Source of the DNA: Symsagittifera roscoffensis
Lineage: Eukaryota; Xenacoelomorpha; Acoela; Convolutidae
Assembly (NCBI RefSeq): GCF_963678635.1
Contig: NC_087068.1
Coordinates: forward strand, 4,921,079-4,981,078
Length of the DNA stretch: 60,000 nt
Reading direction: 5' to 3'
The translations under genes and the position numbers were made by a program. This document shows positions 38,450 through 51,598 of this stretch, in pieces (positions within the stretch are counted from its first letter, which is position 1; each line of letters begins with the position of its first letter). A model generated the notes under the pieces. The model saw only the letters and a list, made by a program, of their open reading frames with translations. It made no database searches and was not told the DNA's origin.

Positions 38450-41390
38450 GTATCAACAAGGTTAAACTAAATCAAATCGAGAAATATGAATCATTATGTG
38501 GACGAGATAATCTACCTAAGGTTTTTTTTAAAAAAAAAACAATTATCTTCAAATTTTCTAAGCAAAATTTGCAAAAAATGGAATATTTCAGTCCTTTTCC
38601 CATTGAAACAATCAAACGGCAATTTCCATACACGTATTTTTAACCGGAGCTATGACTTGTATGATTCATGAAAAGCTGTTGATTAAGAAAAATCTGAAAA
38701 TGATTTTTAAAAAGTTTTTAACAGGAGCAGTTAAAGATATTCGTTTTCAGCGGAGTCATTGACGTTAAACTCCTCAAACCACTCTATATGTACCGTCTGG
38801 GTTTTTTTGAGGAATAAAATTTGCAAAAGATTTGCAAAGAAATAAAGAAAGATTGTAAAAACCGTTTTTTTATCGGATAAACTCTTTTTTTCTCCAAGCT
38901 TGTTTATCAGCTCAAAGCTACTTATTAATAATATCAGTAGTTATTAAAATGGTTATTGGAGAAATTGAGCCAGAACACGTTTCGCAGAAAACTGCTCAAT
39001 CCTCAAAATTTAAGAACTCTTGAGCGTTGCGAGACCGAACTGTGAGGAAATCGATCTGCTCAAACAAAGCAGTCGAAGGCTATAAATTTAAAACAAACTT
39101 TTCAGAAAACTTTTCCGGTAAAGAACTTTTTTGAAAATATCTGGAACTTTTTGTATGGAAATATTTTTGGTAGCAATATGAAAGTCACTTCAGCTAGAGG
39201 AGGAATGTTTGGACAATGTCTGCGATGTCTTTGAGGCATGTTTGACAGGTGTGATGTTTCGATCTTGTTAACTATCCCCCCATACATCATGTATTGTTTT
39301 TGGCAACCACTTTTGTATAAAATAAGCATTTCGAAAATGTTAAAAATTAATTAGGTTTTTATTTTTGCGCGTTCGTATTTTGTATTACATTACGAGGCCA
39401 AATTGTGCACAGGATAGCCGCACAATTTTGTTTCTGTATGTTCCTGGATTCCAGAGACAAGTCTTTAAAAATGTTAAAATTTAGTCAGAAAGAAAAAGAA
39501 AGAAACCTATATAAAAATACCTACAAAAAATTTTAGTTAAATTTGTTTTCTTAAAATTGTTTTAAGCTATTGAAAGTGTGACAGCCAAAGTTGAATTTCT
39601 GAAAATTGAACTAAATGGGGGGGGGGGGGTGGTGGGGTGAATAGTTAACGAAAATCGAAATAGGGGGATAGTTAACCTGATAAGATCCTGATAATTTAAG
39701 CGCACATAGCACAGATTACATCGCGCGCGATTGGGATGCTATTGATCACTTGCCAATTTTTAAACTCTCATAACTTTGCAAAAAAAAGATCACGAAGGAA
39801 AAAAATGAGCTCAGGACAACAATAGCTTTTGGCTGATAAATAAAAATCCGTCTAAAGGAGCTAGTTGAAAGTCGAAATGAATTTGTCTGGAGAAAAAAAA
39901 CAACGCGAGCAATCTGCTGACATTCAAAATCTGCAGAACAGTTAAAGGAGTGGAAACAAACAGTAAACTACTATCGACAAACTCAACACATGCGAATTTC
40001 TTATTTGCCGATTTATTTATATTCTTGTTTATGTATATTCTGCTGAAATCATTGTTTTGAAAACACAAACCTATTGCTCCAGTATTGACATCAAATTGGC
40101 ATTCTAATGCAGCAGATATAAAGTAACTTTTAAGAAACGTCCACTAAACCTACAAAACTAAGGAGGGGAGTAAAAATTCATAAATAAAGTTCTGATACAT
40201 AAGTATTCCAATTTGCAGAGGTTAGATCCTGGCCGTGTTTGAAAACCGTTCTTTCAATGCAGCTTGGATCTAACTCAGCATTTTGAACATAAAGTGTATA
40301 GTTGAACTTGAGCTGATTAGAAATTCGTATAAAAAAGTGTGGCCCGATTTGATAGCACTACAGGAGAAAACCTGAGAACCGATTTATGACATTTATTGAT
40401 CGAAAATGAATTCCATCGTCGCCTTCTATTTACGGATGTGGCAATTAAAAAGATTCAGCTATTTCCGGTTTGAAAAAGCTTGGGATATACTTTTTTGTCA
40501 CGATTTTTTTTTTATTTTAGCACGCTTCGACGTTTTTTTTCCATAAGGCAACATAACAAGGTTCAAAAAGTTGTAACATTGGAAAAAATTGGCTGCTAAT
40601 CTGTGTGCCTGCATTTTTGTCTAGTCTCTTCTTACGCTACTCTGTTTTCAAATCTTCAATGAAGGTATGTTTGACCCCATTTTGTTTATTTATTAGATTT
40701 CTCAAACACTAACCAGCCAAATCTGACATTGAGCTCATTTGAAGGAATGTGTGGTAAAAAATTTCCCGAATTAAGCTGGTAATCCCTTATTTCACAAAAC
40801 CCTTATTACTGTACAAACCAATGTTTGAAAAATATGAAAATTCGGCATTTCACCAGAAATCAGTACAATCTATTCTAAAAAATATCAAACATGTACCATC
40901 AAATTTAGTTGGGCCCTTTCTAGGGCAAAGGCCAAATCTCCACTTTTGATGTTAAATATTGAAAAAACACGACATGTAGATAACTTTTGACTTAATTTTT
41001 TCCTTTTTTTTAGAAGTAGTTTATAAAATCACCATTGATCAGTTTACTTTTAATTAACTGTAGGCAAACTCATTCTCGTTATCTAAGATAAGAACTGATG
41101 GCCTCCAAATTAATTATTTAGTTGTGTCCAACTGTTTGGCACATTTCAGTATCTGGTTTAGTGCTGAATTTTTTTTTCGATAAACTTGTTTCTTCCAGAA
41201 ATATGAAATGACCAAAAACATGAAATGACAAAAATGTCAGATAAATGAACAAAGAAATGAAAAAGCATCACAAAAACCATCACATTGTGTAGACACAAAC
41301 CAAGAAGTGCAATCAAGTACAAATAGTTCTGAGCGACTTCGAAACTGTTTCATAAGTGGGTTTTTTCTCAACCTGATTTATAAACGCTTT
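38450..41390. other. AT-rich DNA, no gene seen
   Basis: Contains an inverted fragment of the hairpin-tailed repeat (39690-39935) and a run of about 13 G at 39617 followed by GG-rich sequence. No protein frame is supported. Confidence 0.5.
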
Positions 41391-41396
41391 GGTAGG

Positions 41397-41590
41397 GCGA
41401 CAATTGGTAACAGGCGACAATTTGTAACAGGCGGCAGTTCGTAACAAGCGACAATTCGTAACAAGGCATTGGCAAATAGAATACGCTCGCTCCGCTGCGC
41501 TTATATCCGGCACGAGAGGACTATTGAAGGTAATCAGTGTTCCCAGCTTAATCTACAGTTACGAATTGTCGCCTGTTACGAAGTGTCGTC
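41397..41590. repeat. 17-bp repeats: four direct, then two inverted
   Basis: GCGACAATTGGTAACAG and three close variants follow each other without gaps at 41397, 41414, 41431 and 41448. About 95 bp later (41559-41590) two units appear in the opposite orientation (TTACGAATTGTCGCCTG and variant). The block can fold back on itself. Confidence 0.9.
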
Positions 41591-42374
41591 TCACGGTTTT
41601 GGCAAACAAAATGACTCCTGGAGTTTTTATGGCCAGTGAGTTCTATCCTTGAGATTTAATAACCATTTGATTATTTATAGTCATTAAATAATTCATTCAT
41701 TCAAACTGATAACCGCTGAAAATACCATCAAGTTTTTTTTCAGCTAAAACTCAGCTAAGACAGAATCTGAAAACCAAGTGGCGAGGAAAAAAATAAAACA
41801 ATTTCTTTATTGTCTAAGTGTAGCACATCCAGGGTCTTGCCCTGCATATGACGTTAAACTTGAACCAGAAGAAGGTTATGACTTTTGTTACATTATTGGG
41901 TGAAAACATATGCGTCTGTTTGCCTTCCTGTAGCAGCAGAAGGAAGTCTGAATGTCTTTTGAAGTTACCCTCAATTCGTAGAAAGCCATGTCCAAATCCC
42001 AATTGGCTGATGACATTCAGACAAATCGTCTCATTATAATTGGCCTAGAGAAACAAAAGAAAACCAATACAAGGGCTGATTTAAAGGGTTAGTGTTCCAA
42101 CAAATTTCGGATTTCGAAATAAAAAGTCGTGCGGATTTTTGGGGAAATTTTATCAATTGACCTTTATAAGTTGACCATTTAAGTTTTTTCCTCTCTCTTA
42201 TTTCTGAAACGCCAAATACCCAGTTCTCATTTTAGGCTAAAACTCTGGGCACATTTTTGGGAAAACGAGCCAACAGTAAAATTGATGAGCTTTTTAATGA
42301 TTTTATAAATGAGTTTTTTCGTGGCGCGCTACCCCCTTCTATTCATACTTCTATTTATATCAACAATAAATACT

Positions 42375-42602
42375 TCAGTGCATTGCTTTTTCTGACATTT
42401 GGGGGTCGATAGTTTTCAGGGAGGCTATAATGGGAGAACTGTAAAATCGGACCTTGATCCAATTGAGTTGTCTGCCTCCGTCTGTTATATCCGTCAGCTT
42501 CTTCAAGTAGCCTTCTGGCGACAGACCCTTCCTCGTGCCATAGCGCCAATACATGAGCACTTGGTGTTTACAGCAACTACCTGGTTGAAAGACAAACTTC
42601 AT
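42375..42602 (-). other. GC-richer island with a possible host exon
   Basis: On the minus strand a frame reading MYWRYGTRKGLSPEGYLKKL lies between an acceptor-like CAACCAG and a poor donor-like AAGGTCCGA. Codon choice (CTG, AAG, GGC) resembles the CEP290 exons rather than the AT-rich flanks. No family is recognised and the splice sites are weak. Confidence 0.2.
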
Positions 42603-42649
42603 TAATTAAAACTTAGTTTTTGTGTGTCTTCTTTCGCTCGCTTGCTTGC

Positions 42650-42686
<37 letters not shown>

Positions 42687-42880
42687 CTCCCCTGTCGCTC
42701 TCTTTCCTCCTTTTCCTTTCTCTCTTTCTTTCACCCACTCACTCTATCTCTCTCTCCCTCTCTGTTATCTCTTTTATCTCTCTCCTCTCGTTCTCCTTTT
42801 TGTCCTCTCTCCTCTCTCTTCACCTCTCTCCCTCTCTCTCTCTCTCTCTCCCTCTCTCTCTCTCTCCCTCTCTCTCTTCT

Positions 42881-42920
<40 letters not shown>

Positions 42921-42959
42921 TCTCTCTTCTCTCTCCTCTCTCCTCTCTCCTCTCTCTCA

Positions 42960-43003
<44 letters not shown>

Positions 43004-43079
43004 TCATTCATTCGCCTCTATCTCTCACTCACTCACTCACTATCGTTGTTTTCCTCTATCTCTCTCTTCTCTACCCAAT

Positions 43080-43111
<32 letters not shown>

Positions 43112-43165
43112 TACTCATTCATTCTCGCTATCTCTTTTATCTCTTTCTCTTTTTCCTCACTGAGT
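42650..43165 (+). repeat. CT-rich microsatellite block
   Basis: Long runs of (CT)n broken by CACTCACTCA, CATTCATTC and short T-rich insertions. Three overlapping plus-strand frames of 179-200 codons here are pure Ser/Leu low complexity and are not genes. The block and its right flank recur at 47590-48270. Confidence 0.95.
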
Positions 43166-46100
43166 TTTTTGACGCAAATGGTTTTGATGCCCTGAATCCG
43201 ATCACATTTACCAAGTCAAGCTAAATATTTTTAAAAACTTGTATCAGTTCGTATTTATCATAGTGACAACAATTTTGTTGGCTTTTTTTTGTTTTTGAAG
43301 CAACGAGCAGTCTTGTTTTCAATTTATAACTTTTTGATTCAGAATCTTAACAAAATTTCAATCATTTCGAAGAAAATTGTTTTTTTTTCTTCAAAGTTGT
43401 GTGTAGATTGATTTTGCCAGAATTGATATATATTTATATTTGTAATACCAATTGGACAAATGAACAAAATAAACTTAAAAAAAATCTTAGTTTCTATCTT
43501 CCAGAAACACAATATTTTTCCATTTATTTTCTACCAATTGTTGTTTTGGTAGTATGTTGTGTCTCAATTTAACAATCCTTCATCAAATCTAATGATCTGT
43601 TTCAATTTTTGCAAGGGGCAAACACAAGCAGAAAGCCACATCAGAGAGCTTTAAAATGCAATTTAACAAAACTGCTCATCTTAAAACAAAACCCTGATTG
43701 TTCCGAGTTTCCCTTAAGGTTCAAGACATGAGTCGTTTTTTCAACCATGAAACATTAACAAAAATTCGTAAAATTTAGAGCAAAATTTTGTTTCAGAACT
43801 TTTTATTTAAGTTTCAAAAAAATGAGAATTATACCTTCTTATCATTATTTTTTATTTCTTCCTCTGCAAGCAATAGAAAAAAGCTGCAGTACCATAATTA
43901 TTCAAGTCAAGCAGACTTATTTTACAATTTGATTCTTGTTTCCGAAAGGTATCGTTTTGCATTTAACATAGCAAAAAAAACAATTTTCTTGACGCCTCGT
44001 TTTTTCATGAAAACTTTTAAAATCAATGATCAGAAAACAAATTATTTGACCCAATGTGATCCGTAAAAAAAAACATTTGGATACAGTGAGCCAGAAATTT
44101 TGATGCAAATAAATTTTGATGCAAAAAAAATAATTAAAAAATCATAGTTTGTATCTTTCTCTGATTGATCCAAATATTCCTTAAGGTCAAAAGCAAAGTC
44201 AAGGTTGTCAGAAAAATTCATAGGAAATTCAAAAACAAAAAGAAAAAACTGTTTTCTCTTATTTATTAATTTTTCGAAAAAGCTATAAAAAAAGCTATAG
44301 GAAATGAAAGAAAAAGATTTAACTAGCGAATAGCAATGTCTTACAACATCTAGCTCTTTCTCATCTTTCTCTCCAATCTCTCTCTAGCCACTCTATATAT
44401 AACTATATATATTTCACTCACTCTCTCATTCTAATTCTCTCTCCTAATCTTAATAATGTTTATGTATCGGTCTTTACAAAAAATTTTCTGCTTGGTATAA
44501 TCTTTTTCATACAAGCCTTTTAGCTAAGTTTTTTTATCAAATGTTGTTGATGCCTTATTTTAGATGAAAATTACAATAATTAGCACAGTCAAAAATCACT
44601 TTCAAAAACTTGTTTTTAGTTTCGAAGCATAACATTTTGTGTTTGGCAAAATGAAAAACAATGTTTTCGATTTTTGTTTTGTACAAGAAATTTTTTGAAA
44701 ACTTTGATCAAAAAACGAGGTGATTTGATCCAACTAGATTAGTAAAACAGCAGTTTTGACGCAACAAGCAGTCTTGTTTTCAGTTAATAATTTTTTGACT
44801 CATATTTTTGATAAAAATGCAACTGATTTGAAGCAAATTCATTTAGTTCAGAACTTTTTACCTAAGTTTCAAAAAAAACGAAAAGAAAATAACTTTTTCT
44901 TTTAATTATTTTTTGAATTAGAGCAATAGAAAAAAAACACAAGATATAAAACTAGCGCCTAGCATTGTAATATAGCGTTTATTTAACTCTCCTCTCTCTC
45001 TCTATCGCTATTTGTCGCTATCTTTCTCCCTCTCTCTCTGTCTTCTCTCTGCACTCCCTCCTTCTCTCTCCCACTCATTCAATCATTCTATTTTCATGTT
45101 TTTTTCCTCACAATTTTAATTTCTTTTAAGTTATGGCCTTCAAAAAAACAATTTTTTTATTCAGTTGTCAGTTGTTTCTTTTTCAAGCAAAGTTTTTTTT
45201 AAAGCAAACATTTTTGATGTCTTGATTCAGATAATAATTACCATAATTATTCGAGTCAAGCAGACTTATTTTACATTTTCATTTTTAATTCCGGTTGGCA
45301 TCGTTTCGTATTTAAAATGTACTTGATACTTCATTTTTCAAGAACATTTTTGAAATCAATGATCAGAAACAAAATATTTGACCCAATTTGATAAGTAAAA
45401 AGTCGTTTTGACGCAACGAGCAGTCGTACTTTCTCAGTTTATCACCTTTTGATTCATATTTTAAACCAAAAATCAGACACTTTAAAGAACAGTGTTATTT
45501 CAAAATTGTGTGTATTTTGATTTTGCCAGTGTTGTTATACACTTTTATAATACCAAGCGGACAGTTAAACCAAAAATATTTATAAAATCATAGGAAATTA
45601 ATTTCAGAAAAGCAACTTGAATTGTTTTTTTAAAGTTGTTTTTCATTGGTGTAATAGTATGTCTTCGAATCTATTGATTTGAGTCTATTCAGTACTTTTG
45701 CGTTAAGCAAGCACAAGCAAGAAAATTGCTGCAGGGAGCTTCAAGAAAAATGTACCAAAACTGCTCGTTTCAAAGCAAAACCTTGATTGTTCCGGGATTT
45801 AATTGAGTCCAACTAATTTTTATTTTAAATTTTGAAATGAATCGCTCTGAGTTTAGCACAGTAACGAACAATAATCTTGAGGTTTCTTTTTTTTCAAAAA
45901 AATTTTTGAAACCCTTGTTCAGAAACCGAAACCTTTTGGCGCAAGTTGCTTAGTAAAACAGCAGTTTTGACCCAACGAGCAGTCTCTTTTCAGTTTCATT
46001 TTTTTATTTGTAGTTTTAACAAAATTTACTGAATTTGAAGCAAATTGTTCTTTCAGTATTGCGTGGGTTTTTTTTTGCCAGTGCGTTTATAAGTTTTTTG

Positions 46101-46574
46101 GAAAAATGCACAAGGTGAATTGAAAAAATCATTGTTTGTATCTACCAGAAAAACAAAACAATTTATTTTCTATAAACTGTTTCTTAGTGTTATGCTTATT
46201 CTCAATCGCATAACCATACAACAATTCTAATGAAGTGATTTAAATCATGATTTTGCTTTTAGCAAATACAACCAAAAATGCCGCAGCAGAAAGCTTTAAA
46301 ATGGTATTTAACAAAACTGCATTTTCAAAGCAAAACCCCGATTGATCCAAATTTTCTTAGGGTCAAAAGCATAAGTCGAGGTTGTCAAAAAAAACTTTGA
46401 AAGAAGTTCAAAGATAATGAAAAAAAAAATGTTTTTCTTTCTAATTAAGTTTTTGAAATTATTCCATCACAAGCAAAAAAATATATAAAAACTATAGAAA
46501 AAGATATAGAAAAAAAAAAGAAAAAGGTAACTGGCGTCTAGCAACGTATTGCAACATCTAGCTCTCTCTCATCT

Positions 46575-46609
<35 letters not shown>

Positions 46610-47681
46610 AATGACTCTATCTCTCTCCATCTCTATTTGCTCACTCTCTCATTCTATTTCTCTCTATCCTCGGTTTTACAGCTTTTATATTTAAAAGTTA
46701 ATATTTCTGCCTAGTAAGTTTGTTACAATCGTTAGTCGAGTCAAGCAAACTAGTTTCAAAAACTTGTTTCTAGTTTCGAATATTATCAATTTGTTGTTAG
46801 CATTTTAAATCTTTGATCAAAAACAGAAAAGATTTGGCCCAGTTTGATTGGTAAAACATTCGTAACAAACTGTCTTCTTTTCAATTTTTAATTTTTTGAA
46901 TCATAGTTTTAATAAAAACTCAATCATATTGAAGAAAATTTTTACTTCAAAATTTAGATCAAAATTACAATCGTTAGTCGAGTCAAGCAAACTAATTTCA
47001 AAAACTTGTTTCTAGTTTCGAATAGTATCAATTTGTTGGTAGCATTTGAAATCTTTGATCAAAAACAGAAAAGATTTGGCCCAGTTTGATTGGTAAAACA
47101 TTCGTAACACACTGTCTTCTTTTCAATTTTTAATTTTTTGACTCATAGTTTTAATAAAAACTCAATCATATTGAAGAAAATTTTTACTTCAAAATTGTGT
47201 GTACAAGACTTGCTAGCGTTGTTGTATAATTTTATAATACCAATTGAACAATTGAACAAAAAGTTTTTTAAAAAAAAGTGTAGAATTTTGCGTCTCATTT
47301 TTACAACCCTTCATCAAATCTGATGATATGTTTCAATTCATGATTTTTGCATTAAGCAAACACAAGCAAAAATGCCGCAGTAGGGAGCTTTAAAAATGAA
47401 TGTAATATACCTGCTAATTTTAAAGCAAAGCCCTGATTGTTCAAAGGCATAAGTAAACTTTTTCAATACTAACTGTTTTTGGTAATTTTCAATGAAAAGA
47501 AAATGATTTTACCTTTTAAGTTTTTTTTGGATTTGTTCCTCTGTAAGCAATAGAAAAAAAAAAGATATAACTAGCGTCTAGCATCGTAATATAGCTTCTG
47601 GCTTTTTCTCTTTCTCTCTTTCTCTTATTTCTCTTCAATCCCCCCTCTCTCTTTCTCACTCACTCACTCATTCAATCTCTA

Positions 47682-47719
<38 letters not shown>

Positions 47720-47796
47720 TACTCATTCATTCGCTTCTATCTCTCACTCACTCACTCACTATCATTCTCTTCCTCTATCTCTCTCTTCTCTACCCA

Positions 47797-47836
<40 letters not shown>

Positions 47837-48270
47837 CATTCATTCTCTCTATCTCTTTTATCTCTTTCTTTTTTTCCTCAGTGAGTTTTTGACGCAAATT
47901 TTTTTGATGCCCTGAATCAGATCACATTTACCAAGTCAAGCTAACTATTTTCAAAAACTTGTATCAGTTCGTATTTATCATAGTGACAACAATTTTATTG
48001 AGTTTTCTTTTTGTTTTCCAGAAAACTTTTGAAATTTTTGATCATACCAAAAAAATTTGGTCAAAACTGTTTAAGAAAACAGTGGTTTTGAAGCAACGAG
48101 TAGTCTTGTTTTCAGTTTATAACTTTTTGATTCAGAATCTTAACAAAAGTTCAATCATTTTGAAGAAAATTGTTTTTTTTTCATCAAATTTGTGTGTAGA
48201 TTGATGTTGCCAGAGTTGATATATTTTTTTGTAATACCAATTGGACAAATGAACAAAATAAACTTACAAA
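43166..48270 (+). repeat. degenerate repeat array with interspersed CT tracts
   Basis: Words such as ACGCAACGAGCAGTCTTG, AACTTTTTGATTCAGAATC, CACAAGCAAGAAAATTGCTG and ATTTACCAAGTCAAGCTAA recur in several diverged units with CT-rich tracts at about 44350-44450, 44985-45080, 46555-46665 and 47590-47880. The 43166-43480 and 47876-48270 stretches are very similar, suggesting a recent duplication of the unit. No gene is supported. Confidence 0.75.
46724..47207 (+). repeat. 242-bp tandem duplication
   Basis: Two adjacent copies start TACAATCGTTAGTCGAGTC at 46724 and 46966 and differ at only a few positions. This is the cleanest duplication in the array and therefore probably the youngest. Confidence 0.9.
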
Positions 48271-48816
48271 ATATGGACGCAGACAATTTTTGACCAAATG
48301 ATTCAGAAACAACTCACCTAATGTGTTACTGAAAGTGAAAAAGTTGTAGGCCTCGTAGATAGGAAGTATCAACTGTCTGAATCTCCCGTAATCTTCAGGT
48401 CGTGAAACTCTTTTGCTGAAATTCTGATTTGATTGAAAGCCAAGAAGGCAGTAGAAAATGCTGAAGCAAAAACGTTCTAATAAATTCGAAACATGGTTTT
48501 AAAACATTGACCTTCTATTTTTAGTGACATTCATTTTCGGCTTTCATGTTGAGTCTCGTCAATTTTAATACTAAAGTTTTCAAATGAACAACACTTGAAA
48601 CTTGGATTATCTTGAATGCCAACTCAATTTTTATTTTTCGTTGTTTTTATTTGAAAAATTAGTGCATTATTCTACGGTGTGAAGATTCTCTTGCGTTTTT
48701 GAAAAAAATTTATACAGTGATTTTTCATCAACAATTAAATATACATAGTTTTGTAAATTTCTCTTAAAACACTTGTGTTAGTTTTTCAGTACGTTTCGAT
48801 ATTATATTTTAAAAAA

Positions 48817-48950
48817 TTAGTGCATTATTCGAGATAGTAGTGCAATATTTGAAAAACGAATGCAAAACTTGAAATGCTAGTGCAATATTTGAAACATTAG
48901 TGAAATATTTGATAAGCTCGTGCAATGTTTGAAAGACTGGTGCAATATCT
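48817..48950 (+). repeat. 20-bp minisatellite, about 6.7 copies
   Basis: Exact 20-bp periodicity with consensus close to CTAGTGCAATATTTGAAAnA. Units begin at 48817, 48837, 48857, 48877, 48897, 48917 and 48937. No coding role is apparent. Confidence 0.9.
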
Positions 48951-49052
48951 TTCCGAGAATAAACAATCAATACAATTTAGAAAAAAGTGCATGTTAGCGT
49001 GAAAAAATTTCAAATTTGTGTGTTTTGTTCAATTTGTTCACTGGTGTTTCAG

Positions 49053-49205
49053 ACCAGATAAGCAACAGTTAATTTTGTATCTCGAATATTGTTCAAATCT
49101 CGACAGTGCGTGTCTCCATTTGAACACAAAAATTCTCGATGCGTTATATAGCTGCTGCTCAGTTACTACTAATTCGCCCTTTGTTAGCAGCGTTAAGATT
49201 CATAA
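49053..49205 (+). CDS. candidate host exon, unassigned
   Basis: An acceptor GGTGTTTCAG precedes and a donor AA|GTAATG follows a stretch open in one frame (for example KQQLILYLEYCSNLDSACLH). It is GC-richer than the surrounding DNA, like the CEP290 exons. It would begin with the last base of a codon and end after two bases of one. No matching neighbour exon was found, so this is tentative. Confidence 0.25.
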
Positions 49206-49729
49206 GTAATGCCCATAATTAATCATCGGCCTACAAATCCAAACTATTCATCACAAGGGAAATCTACCCATGAGTTCTATAATGGTGACCGGCTGATTAA
49301 CTTTTATATAAAACATTAGAGGACAAATTTAAATGCAATTTAGGTTTTTACTCTCTAAAACGCATGTTTTCAATTTCGATTTTCAAAAACAATATTTCAA
49401 AATCTAAACAAAAAACTTACAGGCCATGAGCGAATGATCAGAGCTACCCTCTATGAAGTTTGGTTTTAAAGACGAACTAATACTACCCGGGTCTGAAAAT
49501 GCCAATTTTTTTCATCTGCACTAAGTGTCGCATCATAGTGAACCCTTTCTCGAATAACCAGAGGACAAAAATTGTTCATGCGACGTCAAACAATCTCAAC
49601 GAGAAAAATGAAATAATGAGTGTGAAATTTTTACTGAACTTGTCTTTTCTCACTTTTTCACAAGGATTAAAAACTAGAGCAGATGATAAAATTGGCAAAT
49701 TCAGACCCGGATACTATTGGTAAGTTTTT

Positions 49730-50690
49730 ATAATCTAAATTGACACAGAGGTGAATCAAGTGAAATGCCAAACTTCGAAAAAAAAGGTCTCAAACGAGAA
49801 CTTCAAAAAATAATAATTGTATTGAAGAAACCGTAGGCTAAGTGAAGAAGAAAAAATTTATTTCATTTTTTTAGAAATCAATTACATAAAACTTGAGAAG
49901 GATTCACAAATTCCTTCTTTTCTCTCTCAAAACAACTAGATAGAAACAACATGAAAAAAAACTCGGTCAAATAAACAAAAATTCCTGATTGAATTCAAAA
50001 ACTTTGTTTGAGATAATACAACCAAGCAACTTGAAGGTCCTACAGGTAAACTTGAGGATAAGAAAAGGTCCTATCTGTTGCTTGCTTGAAGCTATGATTA
50101 AATTGAATAACCAAAACTCAAAAAAAAACACAGCAAAGTTGAAAAATGTCCCAAAAAATAACTTCTAGAGAACCTAAAACAATTTTTAACATCTATAAAA
50201 GCGTCCCAAAGGCATCAAATGCATCAAAAAAGAAAAGTTGATCAACAAAATCACAACAAAAAATACGCCCGTTAATGAGAAATATATATACGAAAACAAT
50301 GTTTTCATAAGAAATTCAGCTGAAAAACCAAACTCTTGAAAACCGTTCGATATTCACCACATTGTTTTGTAGAGGAATTGGATGAAAAATTTTCGAAAAA
50401 ATTGTGAGGAAATTTTTGACATATCAAAACAGTTCGCTGTTAAATCAATATTAAATGAAATTTCAAGAACCAAAACAAACCAAACTAAATAAACCTAAAA
50501 TAACTTCATAGAGGGTCGCTTTTATTATTTGCTCACGGCCTACATATTTTTTTTTGAATTTCCAAGTAAATTTTGCCCAAAATGGACATTGAAAACAGGC
50601 ATTTTAGAAAATAAAAACTTGAAATTGCGATTAATTTTGTCCACAGTGTATTTATAGCCATCTCGCAACGAGATTCCATGGATAAAAATT
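49730..50690. other. AT-rich DNA, no gene seen
   Basis: A-rich sequence with no supported frame. A short stretch just upstream (49666-49721), between TTTTTCACAAG and a GTAAGT donor, reads LKTRADDKIGKFRPGYY and could be an exon, but nothing supports it further. Confidence 0.4.
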
Positions 50691-51155
50691 GATTTTAATG
50701 AATGATGGATTTTTATTGTCAGTATCCGAGAGTTTCAAAAATAATCGACCTTAATCGATTGAAAATAGAACATCTTGTTAGTATTTTTCGAAAAAATCCA
50801 TTGTAATCGATTAAAATGGATAGTTTTTAGGAAACTTTTTCAAAAAAAAAACAATTTTGTTTGAATTATAGTAAGTTTTAAATTGGTCATATTCGATTAT
50901 TTTCTGGCTATTTTTACAATTTGATTTTTTCTTTTTATCGTGCGAGTATCTGTTGGTATATGATTATTGTTAAAAACTATACTTTGTTTATATTTTTACT
51001 AGTGTATTGCCAACCAAATTTGATTATTAAAATTTGTTTACATAAAAGACAACCGCGAAAAATTAGCCTAGTAATTTATTGCGTAAGGAAGTCTCAAAAA
51101 GCAAATACCACAGTTGAAGATGATTCAGATGATGTAGACTGTCACCTTTTTTCAG

Positions 51156-51257
51156 CACAATGTTGTGAAAGTCTATTGTTCGGAACCCCTGGAACCAAAA
51201 ACTCCAGGGAGCTCCAGTTCCGTTGACGATTTGAAGCAGCACCAGAGGAAGACATAA
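51156..51257 (+). CDS. candidate terminal host exon, unassigned
   Basis: Follows a strong acceptor (CACCTTTTTTCAG) and reads 33 codons to TAA. The Ser/Pro/Lys-rich C-terminal style (EPLEPKTPGSSSSVDDLKQ) is unlike the surrounding AT-rich noise. No preceding exon in matching phase was identified and the protein is not recognised. Confidence 0.3.
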   Translation, partial: HNVVKVYCSEPLEPKTPGSSSSVDDLKQHQRKT

Positions 51258-51598
51258 CTGTTTAAATACACATTTAAATCCAGTACAAGTTTGACCGACC
51301 AACCGGCTGACCAGTTTTGAAACTAGAAGGCTATTTTGTTGAAGTTTACAAGCAAACAAACAGTTTGGTTGGAAAATCAGCAACTTTACAGTTCAGTTTA
51401 TAAACTGAAGAAAGAATTAGTTGTTTTGACCGTCTTGCATGGGTATGATATGACTTTCCATGTAAATTCTAAGCAACCATATAAAAAACAAGCTTTTTAA
51501 AATCGTCAATTACATTTTCGATTTTTTTTATTGCTGGAATTGACTTTTAGGAAAGTGCTGAGTTTTGAAACTAGCCCGCATCCAGTTTCAAGCGTTAA

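Noticed and set aside
42620-43224. Three overlapping Ser/Leu-rich frames of 179-200 codons
   Set aside because: They are translations of a (CT)n microsatellite in all three frames, with no protein character.
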